From Brachypodius melanocephalos (taxonomy: Eukaryota; Chordata; Aves; Passeriformes; Pycnonotidae), in the NCBI GenBank assembly GCA_013398615.1, contig VZSR01003807.1:12444232-12508231 (forward strand): a stretch of 64,000 bases of DNA, given 5' to 3'. The position numbers and the translations under genes are program-made. The notes under the pieces were generated by a model. It made no database searches. It worked only from the letters and a program-made list of their open reading frames with translations, and was not told the origin of the DNA. The first letter of the stretch is position 1. Each line of letters begins with the position of its first letter. Below are positions 1-13,000 of this stretch, piece after piece.

Positions 1-3000
1 CTCCTATTTGGGCCTGTTAGAATAAAATAAAAATAAAACCATCACTAATTCCCATTTTGAGACTCAAGAGGTACACAATTCATAAGATATCTTCACCTTT
101 TAGTGAAACAATAAAAAAAAAGGAGAGTGATCAATTTTATTATTTCATGCTTAAGGCTTAAGTATTTTCAATACTTCAGAATTCTTCTGTCTGCTCAGAA
201 GTAACCTTGAAGTAACTGCTGTTTAGGCAACTGACTACTAGATTTTGGGATAAAACATGGTGTGGCTTCAGAGTCAGAAGCCAGGTTGGTCTAGATGTTG
301 CCATTCATTTTATAATGCCATAAAGATGGTAACTTTCCCTATCAGGGAAAAAAAATGAAAAAAAAAAGAAGAGGAAGAGTATGTATATTTAAGTTGACCA
401 AGTACAACAAAACCCTCCCCTTCTCTGCTGACTTCACTCAAGGAACCTTCAGAGAGCTTCAAAGGATCTAGGCAACCCCTCCCGACACCAATCATCTTAT
501 TCTCAGCATTCTCAGCTTCTGAACCAATGCAAAGGTGGGAATTGCCTTCTTAACTCAGTCTGTGAAAGCTGAGTTGGGTCCCCATGCAAAGATACATCAG
601 GATGTCAGGGGTTCTTCAATCCACAGAATAGCAGAAAGCCCCAGATGTTGCCAACATTTTTAACAACATTATGTAAGTGTTCAATACACATATCCCTAGA
701 AGAAACAAAGGGGGCCTAAAAGCATTGACTGAAGGTAGCTATAAAAAGAGCAGTTAAAATGGCCAGTAATATTCCACAGATATTTCAACCCAACCACAAG
801 GAGAAACAGATATTTTTCACTGATTTATGCATATTGCCATAAGGAGATGAAGAAAGATGTAAAACTATGAGGAGCTTTTTGGAGATGTTTAATAGAGCAT
901 CTCTTAGCAGTTCAACTGCTTGGTAAATGTCAGTGGTAATCATTCCAGAAGGAATACCAGACATATTGGGGGAACTAATACTGCAAGTCTTGATTGGGAC
1001 AGACAATTTTTTTTTTTTTAAATTTTTTTTTTTTTGGTCAAGAAGTATTTTTGTTTTCTTTTCTTTCAAAGTACATTTTAATATAATTCAGTAGGAAAAA
1101 TCACAAAGTTTGATGTACTAGCAGCAAATACTTGAAAAGCAAAGCTTTTCTTGATAAGTAAACCTCAAACTGATATGCTCAGCACACAAGCAGCTTGTAA
1201 AGCAGGATTTGCCTGTTGCTAGCTGACAGGATAGTGAAACTTGTATGTAACTGCCTAACAGAATTCCTGAGGGGTGATGTAGGATTAGGAGATCTTACTA
1301 TGGTTGAATGGCATACCAGTCATTCATTTTCTTAATATAGGAGAAAGACTCCTCCAGATTTGGTGCCGCAAAAGAGCAGCCATGCTATTTAAGGCTATGT
1401 TAACCTTAGAGTATCCTATGATACAGTGACACAGGCAACACATTGCCAGGCTGCAGGACACTTCCAGGCATGTTCTGATACTGTCCAATAGGCATTTTTG
1501 GACCAGGGTCACACTTGCAAAGTGCTCATTCTTGGAACCAACTGAACAGTACATAAGCCCATAGCCAAGGTAAACCAGAACCTCCCACTGTGTCCTTAAC
1601 AGTTTTAAAGGTACCCTTGCCTCTGCAAATACTGGGGACAGATCCCTAACACACACTGGGGCTAGCAAGAATAGGTAGGACTCATTCTGTAGACAAGAAG
1701 AGTCTAGAGTGAGTCAGATTAATAAGTGTATCTTGCCTGGTGCAATCTTAAATATTTTAGGCTAGAAATTAGAAGACCAGGCAGTAGGCATCATCACACA
1801 TAAGGCTTTGCAGAGCAAGCAAGCATCACTGATGAAAGTGGTATGGACAGTAGATACAAACCATCCTAACCATGCAAATGAACCAACTAACAATAAATGC
1901 AGTACGTCAGAAGTCAGCTGCCAGTAGCTGGAAATGTTTCTGTCATCAAATCAGTCACTGCAATCTTCAGTGGCCTATATTCTCAAACTTTCAGAACACT
2001 TGTATTACAAAAAATCAAAAAAACCAACCCAACCAAAACAAAATGAAAAAAAAAGGATGAAGAGATTCAGCTCCCAACAGAAACTGAACTGAGTGTCCTT
2101 AAGAATGGCTGAATGAGCCATTTGTCTTTACTGACAGTCCAGAAAAATCATACATCATACTCAGCCTAGCTACTACTCCTTCACTGGAAGCAATGTGTCC
2201 TCTTTAAAATACTGAGATCCAGAAAGCTGTGCCCTATCAGTTCAAATCCAGGTGTTTACATCTCTCGCAGAGAGTCTGCTTAATCCATAGACCTGTACCT
2301 GATGGATGATCAAGTGAATCCATACATGAGCAGCAGGCAGGACACAGTGAGACAAGCAGTGATGAAGCCATTTAAAGCCACATCTGCATCATACTTGCTC
2401 TCTCTTCCTGCGAACTCAAATTAAAAAGCAAATAATCCCATGTATTATTAATTTGGAAATAAAACAAGGGTACAAGTTATCGAAAAGAGCAAAATACATG
2501 GAATCACGGCAAAGGCATCTGTAGGAAGGGCACTTTTCTCAACAAGATACAGTTGCAACCAGCTATGACTGGGCAAAGAGCAAAGACAGACATGCTTGCC
2601 TTGTTCCCAAACCATCATGGGATCTATTTTTTCATATCATTCAAAGATGTTGGAAATCAAATTGAAGATTTCCTTTCTAAGGCTGATCTGCAATTTTGTA
2701 TCCTAGCTTTATGACATACTGTTTTCCCTTTATCCTGGCAAAAGAAAGTGCTAAAGCCCAAGCAATTTTCAGTCCTTTCTCAAGACTTCTTGCTACAGAT
2801 TTTATCCAGGAAGGATTTACAGTATTCTAACCCATGCTAAGAATACATAACCATGCAAATCCCTTGCTTCATTCTCACATCCAAAAGTGACTTCTTAGGC
2901 AATATGCTATGCTCAATTCTAACTAAGCAGTCATCCTGTTGAAATACCGGGCACAGATGAGAGAAAACTATGGGGACAATGGCTATTTCCAATACTTCCA

Positions 3001-3964
3001 GCAGCAGAGAATCTGTGTTTCAGAAGGTTGTACATGGTTTAGTACATTGTTTATGGGGAAAAATATTTTAAGATTATAAAGCAAGAGATAGATGAGTAGT
3101 CAGAGTAAGTACTGGTCGACTAAAATTTCTAAGATGGAAACATTTCAGGAAGCTTCTATGCAATAACACTTAAGGTTTTAGAACACAGTAATTTTGCTGT
3201 CAAGTCTAGAATGAAAAAGACCAAAACCTCAAACACCTTTGAAAGGAGAATCCCAGGGAAAATTGACTCAAGGGGCACCCTCTGCCTATGAGGAAATATT
3301 TTCCAGTTGTCTGGAAAACATCAATAGAGCTTAACACATCAAAGCAGAATTTTAAATTTGATCTAAAGACTACATTTTAGGAAAACCTTGAGCAATTGAT
3401 GCCCTCCTTTTCCCTTCCACAACTTCCATACCTAACATGACAGAGTCTTTTTCAGGGCTCTTGAAGGAGAAGCAAAGGTGAAGGACAAGAAGAGGCTACA
3501 GCAGCCAACCCTCCAGCCCACTTAATGGATTACAAAACATTGTAGTAAGTTTTCTATCATGGTGTGGAGTTGTTACATCATGAAGTCACACAATGGTTCT
3601 GTGACAGATATTTTCAAGGCTGCATTTCTCTCCTTTCCCTTTGATATCACAAAAATGCTACAGCATGTTTGGACAGCCAGGTCAGTGACCAGATTCTATA
3701 TTAAGAGATCAAACTAAACTCTTCCACCATCACTAACCCACCACAAGATTATACAGTGAGAGAAAACAAGATTGCAGACTAGAACATAAAATCCCCATAA
3801 CATACATAGAAGAAAGGTTTTAGTATTTTTTCCAGAGCTACGTTTGACATTTAAATCTCAAAGAGGAAAGCATTAAGATTTTCAGGGAAAAAAAGAGAAA
3901 AAGTAGCATGATGTAATTAAAATACCTCTTTTTAAGCAAAGTACAAATGAAGCTATAGAAGTAC
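1..3964 (-). other. SNX9: SNX9 intron 13, partial; no exon seen
   Basis: This is AT-rich intronic DNA. I looked for the expected next SNX9 segment (the TDLNDAITEAGKTYEE region and the following BAR exons) on the minus strand and did not see it. Two adjacent T-runs lie at about 1007-1035. A minus-strand open stretch at 785-1069 and another at 1324-1668 resemble no protein I recognise. Confidence 0.7.
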
Positions 3965-4042
3965 CTTGGTATCCACTAGTGCTGAAGACCATTGCCAGGC
4001 TCTGCAATGCTTTTCCTATCTTCTGGTATTCCTTGGGTAGCG
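3965..4042 (-). CDS. SNX9: SNX9 exon 13 (residues 436-460), BAR domain; last exon in window
   Basis: The exon has 78 bases: two bases of the Pro-435 codon, 25 codons and one base. It encodes LPKEYQKIGKALQSLAMVFS followed by TSGYQ. The acceptor is TTTCAG and the donor GTACTTC. The remaining exons, about five in the human gene, must lie left of position 1. Confidence 0.94.
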
Positions 4043-7000
4043 CTGAAAGTGGGAAAAGGATGAGGAAAAGAAGGGAAACAAAAGCAAAAAACCGACATGG
4101 GTAAGTGAGACTAAATCTGCAGCATTTCCAAAACTTGATGAAGTAGATGTCAAAAACAACTAGGCTTTACATTTTCTCTAGTGACACATTTATAATTATA
4201 TTCTTTACCCCCTCCCCTGCCACACATGTTCCAAAACTGGATAAAGCAATTGCAGTCTGGATTCTTGAAAGGTACAAACAGTTGAGGAAATAGTGTGTGA
4301 ATGCTATTAAAAAAAATTATATCTCATTGCATTTCTAGCTTGGTCCTCCTATGCATACAGTGAGACTTCCCCACCTGCCACCTTCATGGGGGAAGAAAGA
4401 GAGGGAAGTGCTGCAGTGTGATATAGAGAACAGATCTTATTAATATTTTAAGAGAGGCAACTATTATACTGACACATAATAGCTAAACCCTCCTTAAATC
4501 ATCAATTTTATATTTAAAGGCACTAGAAACCAAGATTATCTAGGTATAAAAAATTATGCAAGTATCTGAATAACAAAATTGGTTTTTTATAATCTATTTA
4601 TTGAACATGCATGCATAAATTGCTCCATCACAATTAAATCAATCAGCTGTGATTTATGAGTGCATTCATTATTCACACTTTGAAGAGCACCAGAGGCCTA
4701 AAAAGCAATCTGAAAAGCAAAAGCAAATTTTTATATGCCGCCTATCCTAGCAGAAAAAACCCCAAGTAGATACGGGTTTTGTTATCATGTATTTGTATTC
4801 AGAGGGTACACTGCCCAGGCAAACAGAAGGGTTTTAGCTGCTCTAGCATCCCACAGAATCTGATTTTTACAGAAGAACCCCTTAGTGTGGTATAAAAAAC
4901 CCACCACAAAACACCCCAAATCAACCTCCCCACCCCAACTACCTAATTTTATTGATTATCTTTGATCAAGCTCTTCTCCAGAAGTCAGACTATTTATGAT
5001 AACTGGTATATCTTACACGAGTGCAATTTAGAGTACTAGAATTCTATTATTAGCTATTACACTGATATTGAATCTCCAGTGGAAACTTTAATGAAGAATC
5101 TTTGGTTTCTTTTCACATGTATTGAAGAAGTTTCCACTGTCAGTCATTTCAAATCTCACTGAATGGAAGGCATGTAACTATTGCTCAGGAAGTGCCAAAA
5201 ATATTTCTGATTAAGAGTCAAGTCTAGATCTGACAGGGAATTTAAACCTAAGAGACTACTAAAATTTTGCATGTTCCAGTTTACCACTCTCTTTATTTGT
5301 ATTCAGTATAAATGTCTGGAAAATGAAAAGTTAAATTTTTTGACACAATCTCAACTGTATTGCTGCATCTATGCTAACTAATTAATAGTTTAAGTATTAG
5401 AAGAGTCATTCAATATCTAAAGCACTAGTGTTTTAAGTTTAGGAAGACTTGAGCTGTTAAAAAATACTGGATTTCTGCTGTAAGCACAAGTCACAGCCAG
5501 CCCTTGGTTTCATCATTGCTTCTGTAACTGCACAGCAATGTTGGTTTTCTAGTCTCATCTGAGGAATCTTATTCCTTCCCTTTTTCTCCACTTTCCCCTC
5601 AGTATAATTTGCTAGTGAAGCAAGATCTGTAGCATGTTAGAGCTCTGTCATGTGTTAGACTATTTTTGACCAGCAGGAGGGTCAGTGGTGTGTAGAAGGA
5701 AACCCTTTTATTCAAAGCTGGGAAATGTAAATAATTTAAAGTTAACATCCTATAGATACTGAAATCTAATGTAATCACTTCCATGAGAGATGGACCTTCT
5801 ACACTTCCCATTCTCTCAGGTCAGCCCCAAAAATTCAGCTGTAGTGTTAGATTAGAAAGAGGCAAAAATATAACTCAGGAGATATACTTCAAGTTCTGGG
5901 GTCAATGTTTTGGGGGGGGGGTTGTGTTTTGTTGTTGTTGTTGGTTTTGTTGTTGTGGTTTTGGTGGCTTTTTTGGTTTTGTCTTTTGTTTTGTGGGTTT
6001 TTTTTGTTTTTTTGGGTTTTTTTTTGTGAGAGTTAAAAGGAGAATAAAAAAATTTAAGGAGATTCATGATTTATGTGGTAGGTCTTTGGTTGCCAGACAC
6101 TACAGCCTGCCCTGAAGTGTTTCTTATTATGATCCTCAGCTGTAGTACCTGCTTCCTTTCAATAGCTGCCTTGTGGTGGCCACAAACACTGAACACTGCT
6201 GTGGACTAGGAAATTAGAGCCCAGGCAGAGTCATAGGGACTTGGTGTGAAGTTCTGCAACCCTAAATATCTGTGGGAAGGAAGAGACAAGATAGGAAAAA
6301 AAAAAGAATTGGGCTAAAGATTAAGTTAGAATCAAGCTGGTTTTTCTTTTCTTTTTCTCTTAAACTCATTTCATCTTTAAATCACTCCTCCTAGCATGCA
6401 AGGATCCTAAATAAGGGGTTAATAAGATGCAATTATTTGAACATATGATTTAATCAAATAAAAAGGTCTATTTTGCCCATGTCACTAAAATTTAAATAAA
6501 TGACCAACATATGAGAACAGGTCCAACAAGGGCTTTAGCTGCATTACTAGAATTATTTAACCTTAAGTATTTTTAAACCTATGGGCAGGGAACAGATATT
6601 TCTGAGATAAAGAAAAAACCCCAAACAACCCAACAGAAAGCCCCACATCAAACACACTAACAAAAAACTTGCACAATTTATACTCTTAGACTGAAAACAG
6701 CCAGATTGTTGTACAATTCCCATGATAATTTAGGAGTTTCTTTAAAGATGTGCCTTGAATTATACACATTAAGAAAAAAAAAAAAAAAGAGAGAGAGAAA
6801 AGCACCACAGAAATGTCTGCTGAGTTGATGAGTTGAGAAGGACACTTACGCCCTGTACACCTCTTCCAGTGCTCTTGTCCCACTGTCAGCAGCTCTTTAA
6901 CTCCATCATCCATTGCTTTGGTGAACCTACCCACTGCATCACATTTCTGTTCTCTGGCATTTTGAAAAAGCACAAACAAAAAGCAGTTTAATAGATGCAT

Positions 7001-10000
7001 AATGCTAACTTTAAACACAATACTGAAATGTTTAGTAACGTCAACTAGGTCTTAAAAAATATGAGAGATATAAATCAATCCCTTGAAATTTCTGCCATTT
7101 CACTGAATTCAGAATTCCTCTCTTTAAATACAGGCATTATTCATTCCCTTTTTCCTCCTCTGTTAGACACACAGACATGTGGCACTGGACTAGCACTCTT
7201 ATTACAATGTCATAGAAGCAGTGAAATTCATACAACAATGAAAAAATAAAAAGAAAATAACTGTGCCAGGTATTTTGATAGAAGTCTAACATAGGTGAAT
7301 AAAAAGTAATATAGCAACTCTCCTAGGGAAATATATATGCATACTTCCATATTATATTGTCAAGACCATTGTGCTGAGTTGCATTATAGGGTGCAAAACC
7401 AAAAAATCTGTGATGCTCAAAAGAGAATTTTGAATTAGTATGGGTCTTTTTACTTCTCTTTAAGCATGCATGCAGCTATCAGAGTTTTCCATTAACACAG
7501 TACTGCATATACAGCAGTGATTTGTGAACTGTACAAAAGAAAACAGTTTATAATTTCCAACGAGATTTATTTAAACTGCATCAGATCTTACAAATGCTCT
7601 GAGCCAAAGCCTGCATGAGACAGCAAGGGGACACTGAGTGACTCCCCAGAGCCAGAGCAGCAGCTCCAGCTGTGGCCCAACAACCTAGAGGTTCCCACTT
7701 CCCCTCCAGCACTTCCTTCCTCAGCTGTTACAACTATAACACAGTTATTTGCATAAAACCAGCACCTGGGCTTTCTAAGAGGCTCTTGCTTTACTACCCT
7801 TACCTCAGGAGCAAAACATCCTTTAATGGTCTGAACTTCATACTTTATGGTATAAAGATCACCAAAAATGCTCATGAACCTGTGCAGGACTCTCAAAACA
7901 CTACCAAAATTGTTCAGTACAGAACACCTTCACACTGAAGAACCTAAGAGTTATTGAGCAAGCTGGTTTGTCCATTTTGTCAGTGGAGTAATGGCTTTCA
8001 AGGCTCATACACACTTTTAACAGCACTAGAACATGTGGGCATCTGAGATGTGACAGTTACCCCTGCAACTGCTTGGAAATAGGTCCCCAGCACTACTCCA
8101 GGCTGCCAGCCCCTCCCAGGAACCCATACCCCTGGTGACCATTCTCTTTGGGCTAGTGTGCCCTCCCTGCCTGGCAAAAACTTTAGCTGACCACCTGCTG
8201 GGCACTCTCTTCCAGGGGGGTGTGTGTAGCACATTCCCTCTCCTGCACCCTGGGTACAAAATCCTCCCTCTCTTTCACCCCTTCAGCTTTTATGCCACTG
8301 GGGTATACAGAAACCACATCACTTAAGCAAAGTAGTCATGGTTGAAATCCTCATGGTTGAAGTGTAAGTGACCTAAAAATGTGCATGTTTTTCTGCTGGT
8401 ACAGAACTGCCACCACACAGCTATTATATGCACTCAGTACACACTGCATCACTTGCATAAAGCCTGTATTGGGTATAGGTACACTACTGCTTTGCTATTA
8501 AAAACACTTCTACTCAGTTTATCCACACACACAAAACATCATCCAGGCTTCTGTGTTCCACAATAGCAAGAAAAGCATGTCATGCATACTAAATCTTCTA
8601 AGAAAAATTACCAAGCCTAAAGGAGTGAAATAAAGGCTGCACAGTAAATCCAGCCTTTAACTCTGTGAAATCCAAAGGTTTATGACTTACAGAATACACA
8701 TTAAAAAGTGCATGTATATGTAATACCCACATATGTAAAAGAAATATATCCATTTGGACTTCCAGAATGAAATTTGATAATTTAAGTCACTTTTCATTTT
8801 TAATAACTTTCTATGGATTACAGATATTCAAATGTGTGTACATTACATACAACTATTTTATAGAAACCTTGTTCTGCTTATTGGTCCATCTGCAACTATC
8901 CTAAGCTACTTGGTAAGTTTAGCATGTTTTGGAACTGCTGAAAGATTAAAGATTAAAACACACTTCCACAGCAATATAAGGCATAACTCCATAGGATCTT
9001 ACAGTGCTGTATCCCATCAACTAGTTTTATGTAAATTGTTTTAGGATTAATATTCAGCCACTGAAGTCAAAAAGTCATCACATAGAGTTCCACCAAGTAT
9101 TGGAGGGGTTGATATGAAAATTTCATTATTTAAACAATTTTTCAGCTCTGCCTTGATGAACATCTCTTCAAATCCACGAATGTATGTGCACACCTAATAT
9201 CTGAGTTTTGGATTCTCTCAGCATCTGTTGTATACCCAGATGCATAATGCCCGTACAAAAAGAAATCACCTTACATTTCTACCATGTCCAAGTCAGGAGC
9301 TTCTGGTTCCATTGTAGAAAAGATCATGACTCCTACAGTTTCATCTTTTTCTGCCTTCCGCTTTCCAGTTTTCCACTCCTTAAAAAGTAAAAAAGAAAAA
9401 AAAAAAGAAAAAAGAGAGACGCAAAGTTTGACCACCACTCTCCTTCTTTAAGGGCATGCGCTTAAGGAATGAATGAAATGTTTAGGAGAACTGTTAACCA
9501 ACAGACCACCCATGAATTAAAACCTTTCATTAAAAAATGAAAACTTAAGAGGAGCCAAGGCTTTTTACAGTTTCCCAAAGTTCTCCCCCTCCTCCTTTGT
9601 GCACTTTGTTGTCTAAATTCTGGGGTCAACAGACCCTTCTTGTGTGCTACTGAAATACAGTGTAAGAACAACGATATTCAGCTGTCTCCGCACATAGGAT
9701 AGGTCTCATATCAGAAGCTGCTCTAGAAGATCATGAAACTATTATGCAATTATCATACTAAGTTCTTAGTGGTTAAAAATTCCCTATGTATTGCAACATC
9801 TGCTCTGTTTATACATCTATAAATAAGAAACTAAGAAGTGCTGACAAGTTGGCAGAATTATACAATTCCCCACGAACAATCCAACCAGCATTTCACCAGG
9901 ACTACTACTTACTATGTTATTAAGCCTGTACTTACAGGATCACAGAATAATTCTGGCTAGAAGTACCTCAGGATGTTTGTAGTTCAACTTCTGACTGGTC

Positions 10001-13000
10001 AGCTGTGACCTTAGTCACAGGAGACTTGAACCTTGGAAATTTTTATGACCAGACTGGATAATTTATTTTTTCAGCAAATTCTATGTGTATTTAGAAGTAT
10101 GATTATTTTTGAGGAAAAAGCAGCAGAGTTTTTCTGTTTATTTCCTCATTAGTAACAGAGCTGGAGTTCAAACCATCATTTACAGAATGTTTACTTACTT
10201 TATTTATCATTTATTGAAGATACTAAAATCTCTTTTAAAAAAGCATAATAAAGTGTATGTGAATAAAAACTGGCTTGTTATATCAGGTAAGGCTGCAACA
10301 CAATGCTATTACAACCCATTTCAGTGAAAAACTGGTTTTCAGGGATGGAGATGGGGGCAGGGGGTTGTTTTTAAATATAATACAGGATCAGCCAAAACCT
10401 AGATCAGCTATGAAGTAGCTTTTGTTTGCAGAGCAGCACCACTCAGAGGATCACAGTGATTTGTAAAGCCAGCAGAGACAGAGCAGCGCAACAGCCAAGA
10501 GTTTTACACATGTTCCTATTCTTCTGGAGGATACAAATTGTCCCTTGAAAGACTGGCGACAAAGTTACCTTGAAGGGCACAACTGTGTGGGAATGGTGCG
10601 TAGCATTTCACAGGAACAATTTTATGCCTTGTTTTGATCAATCAGCTGAGTCAGGAATCCCAGCAGTTTCCAGCCCGTCATTACTGCCCACAGTGGGGCG
10701 GCTACAGAGCTTAATTCTTGGTTTGAAGGGGAACTGTGAGGGGACAGGAATTCCTCAGTCTCAGTCTGAGTGTGAACTTGACTTCATTTCCTACCTTCTC
10801 ATCTCGGAAATTGAGAAATTGCTGGAAAACTTCACTTTCTGAGACAACAGGATGGCGACACATTCTCGTCATCCAAGCCTGCAGCCTCTCCATGCGCATT
10901 TTGATAAATTCTTCTTCAAAGCGCCCTGTTACGCATTGAACAATAATTGTTACATTTACAGGCTAGCACCTTCAAATTTCTTTTCTTAATTTAAATTGAA
11001 ATAACCTGTAATTCATCTGGTGAGTTATTAACAATCAAAAGAACCTTAAATTACAGTATATTGATTACTGATCAAGAGTTCTCCTCTTTTTTAAGATAGC
11101 CAGGAAATATTAAAAAAATCTAATACCCGCCCACAACGTAAACACATTTTTTTGGAAAAAACTAGTAAGCTTTTGAATGGAAAAACTAGGTATTCAGACC
11201 ACCCAAGAGAAAAGCCAGGCACAGGCTTGGAATGCAGGTATTTTTCTGGCACAGTTTAGTAAAGTCTTGGTCAATACGAGGTTCAAAAACATTGAAGAAA
11301 AAGGAACTACAATCCAAGTTGCCATGTACAAGCTAACAAAGCACTGAAATAAAACTGCTCAAAAACCATTGAAATTGGATTGCTCAAGAATATTTGAAAT
11401 TACTCAAATACAAATCACAGATTTAAAAATCAGTGCCTCCTTTAAACATACATCCATATATGTAAACTGGGGGAAAAAAATCAAAAAATATCAATAAATT
11501 ATATGCATAAACTGGTTACAATATACACATACATGTAAGACTGTAACTGATTTTTTGGTACTTAAGATATTTTTAATACAAACAAAATAAGTAACCATTT
11601 TTTCTTAAACCAGTGATGATTCGTGATAGAATCCTTTCTAATTTTAAAACAATGTATGACATCAGACTTCTAAAGCATAGAGTGAACAGGATTTGAAAGG
11701 AAAGAGAGAATCTTCTGGCACCTAACTCTTCTGATTTCCATAGCAGCGCAGATGACAAGTCTCAAATACACGTACTGTTTCAATATAATTATACTGCATA
11801 GTTACTATGGCAGCAGATCTACAAAGTTGAGGTTTTTGTGGTTTAGGTTTTGGTTTTCTGATTTTTTTTTTTTTGCAAATATGGAAACTAGCAAGATTAG
11901 CAGATAAATAACAGAACTAATGAAAAATGAACTTTGTGTATGGGTATTTTTCCTTCAAATAAGCAAAAAAAAAATCAAACACTACAGAAGAGATATTCTA
12001 TACCCTTCAATAATCCTTTGTTTCATTTTTAATCTATACAGAAATCTCCACAGCATCCCTGCAAGGAGTGCAGAACAAGAGAACAGTAGCAGTTGGAAGT
12101 TACATGCTGGTCATTAAGCATATCATCATAAATATATGGTCAAAACCAGGACCCCGACAAAGTCAGTTTGGAATCTTGTTTTGTCGAGATCAATTGACAG
12201 AAATGCTTTTGTAGACAGTCATCAGAAAGAAGCCTCCTAAACACAATTAAAGATAAGCACCTTTTTTTCAGTTTCTTCATGTTTCAGAAAAAGAGACATT
12301 TTTTTGTTTGTTTTTGTTTTTGTTTTTGCATGGGGCAAAATATTCTCTCCCACAGATTCCAGAAGACAGAAACTCACAGGCAATGTATTTTGTCAAGATG
12401 TGATGCCAGACTTTTTGGATCTTTTAGGATACAGTTACAATGAAATCTAGAGACCCCATCATGTCTTCTGGTTTCCTTTTAGTAGACATGCACATGTTTA
12501 AATAAAAATGCTGGTCAATTCTAAACACGAGGCTAAGGGGAAGAAGTCACTTCCTCACTTTTCAGTTTCCTCGGCATTTATCCCAGCAACTTCATCAATG
12601 CTCAGCTTTCTTTCAAACACAGCAGAGCTGCTGCATTTTGAGTGATGCCCACAGGCACGTGGTTGGCAACATGCCAATGCTTGTATGTTTGGTTTTGGCT
12701 GTTTATCTTAAGCTGTATAATCTTACCAGAAAACATACAAGTACAAGTGGGCTAATGTAATGCATTTGCCTCCTACACAGGTGTCCATTCTTTTCTTCAC
12801 ATGCACTCTAGCACATACTTGTAGAAAGGAAGCCAGAGACTACTGAAAATGCAGAGGCATTGTCATAATCTGTTGCAATGACTAAACTTATTGCATTTAA
12901 AGGACCCAATCCCATTTTTCTGGAAGTCAGAACAAAAGATTTCCACAAGTTTCAGACAGTTCGGTCAAGCTGAACAGATATCAAACCAGTATGAATGGAA

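Larger units (their letters stand above)
4043..6849 (-). other. SNX9: SNX9 intron 12
   Basis: No exon is seen. It holds a G/T-rich low-complexity tract (5912-6027) and an AT-rich, homeobox-motif-like block near 4585-4690, each listed separately. The rest is ordinary AT-rich intron. Confidence 0.8.

Noticed and set aside
1..3964. Possible SNX9 exon 14 and later BAR exons
   Set aside because: The expected BAR residues after YQG were searched for on the minus strand and not seen, so these exons are taken to lie outside the window.
5852..6067. Lys/Thr-rich minus-strand open frame
   Set aside because: It is the translation of a G/T low-complexity tract.
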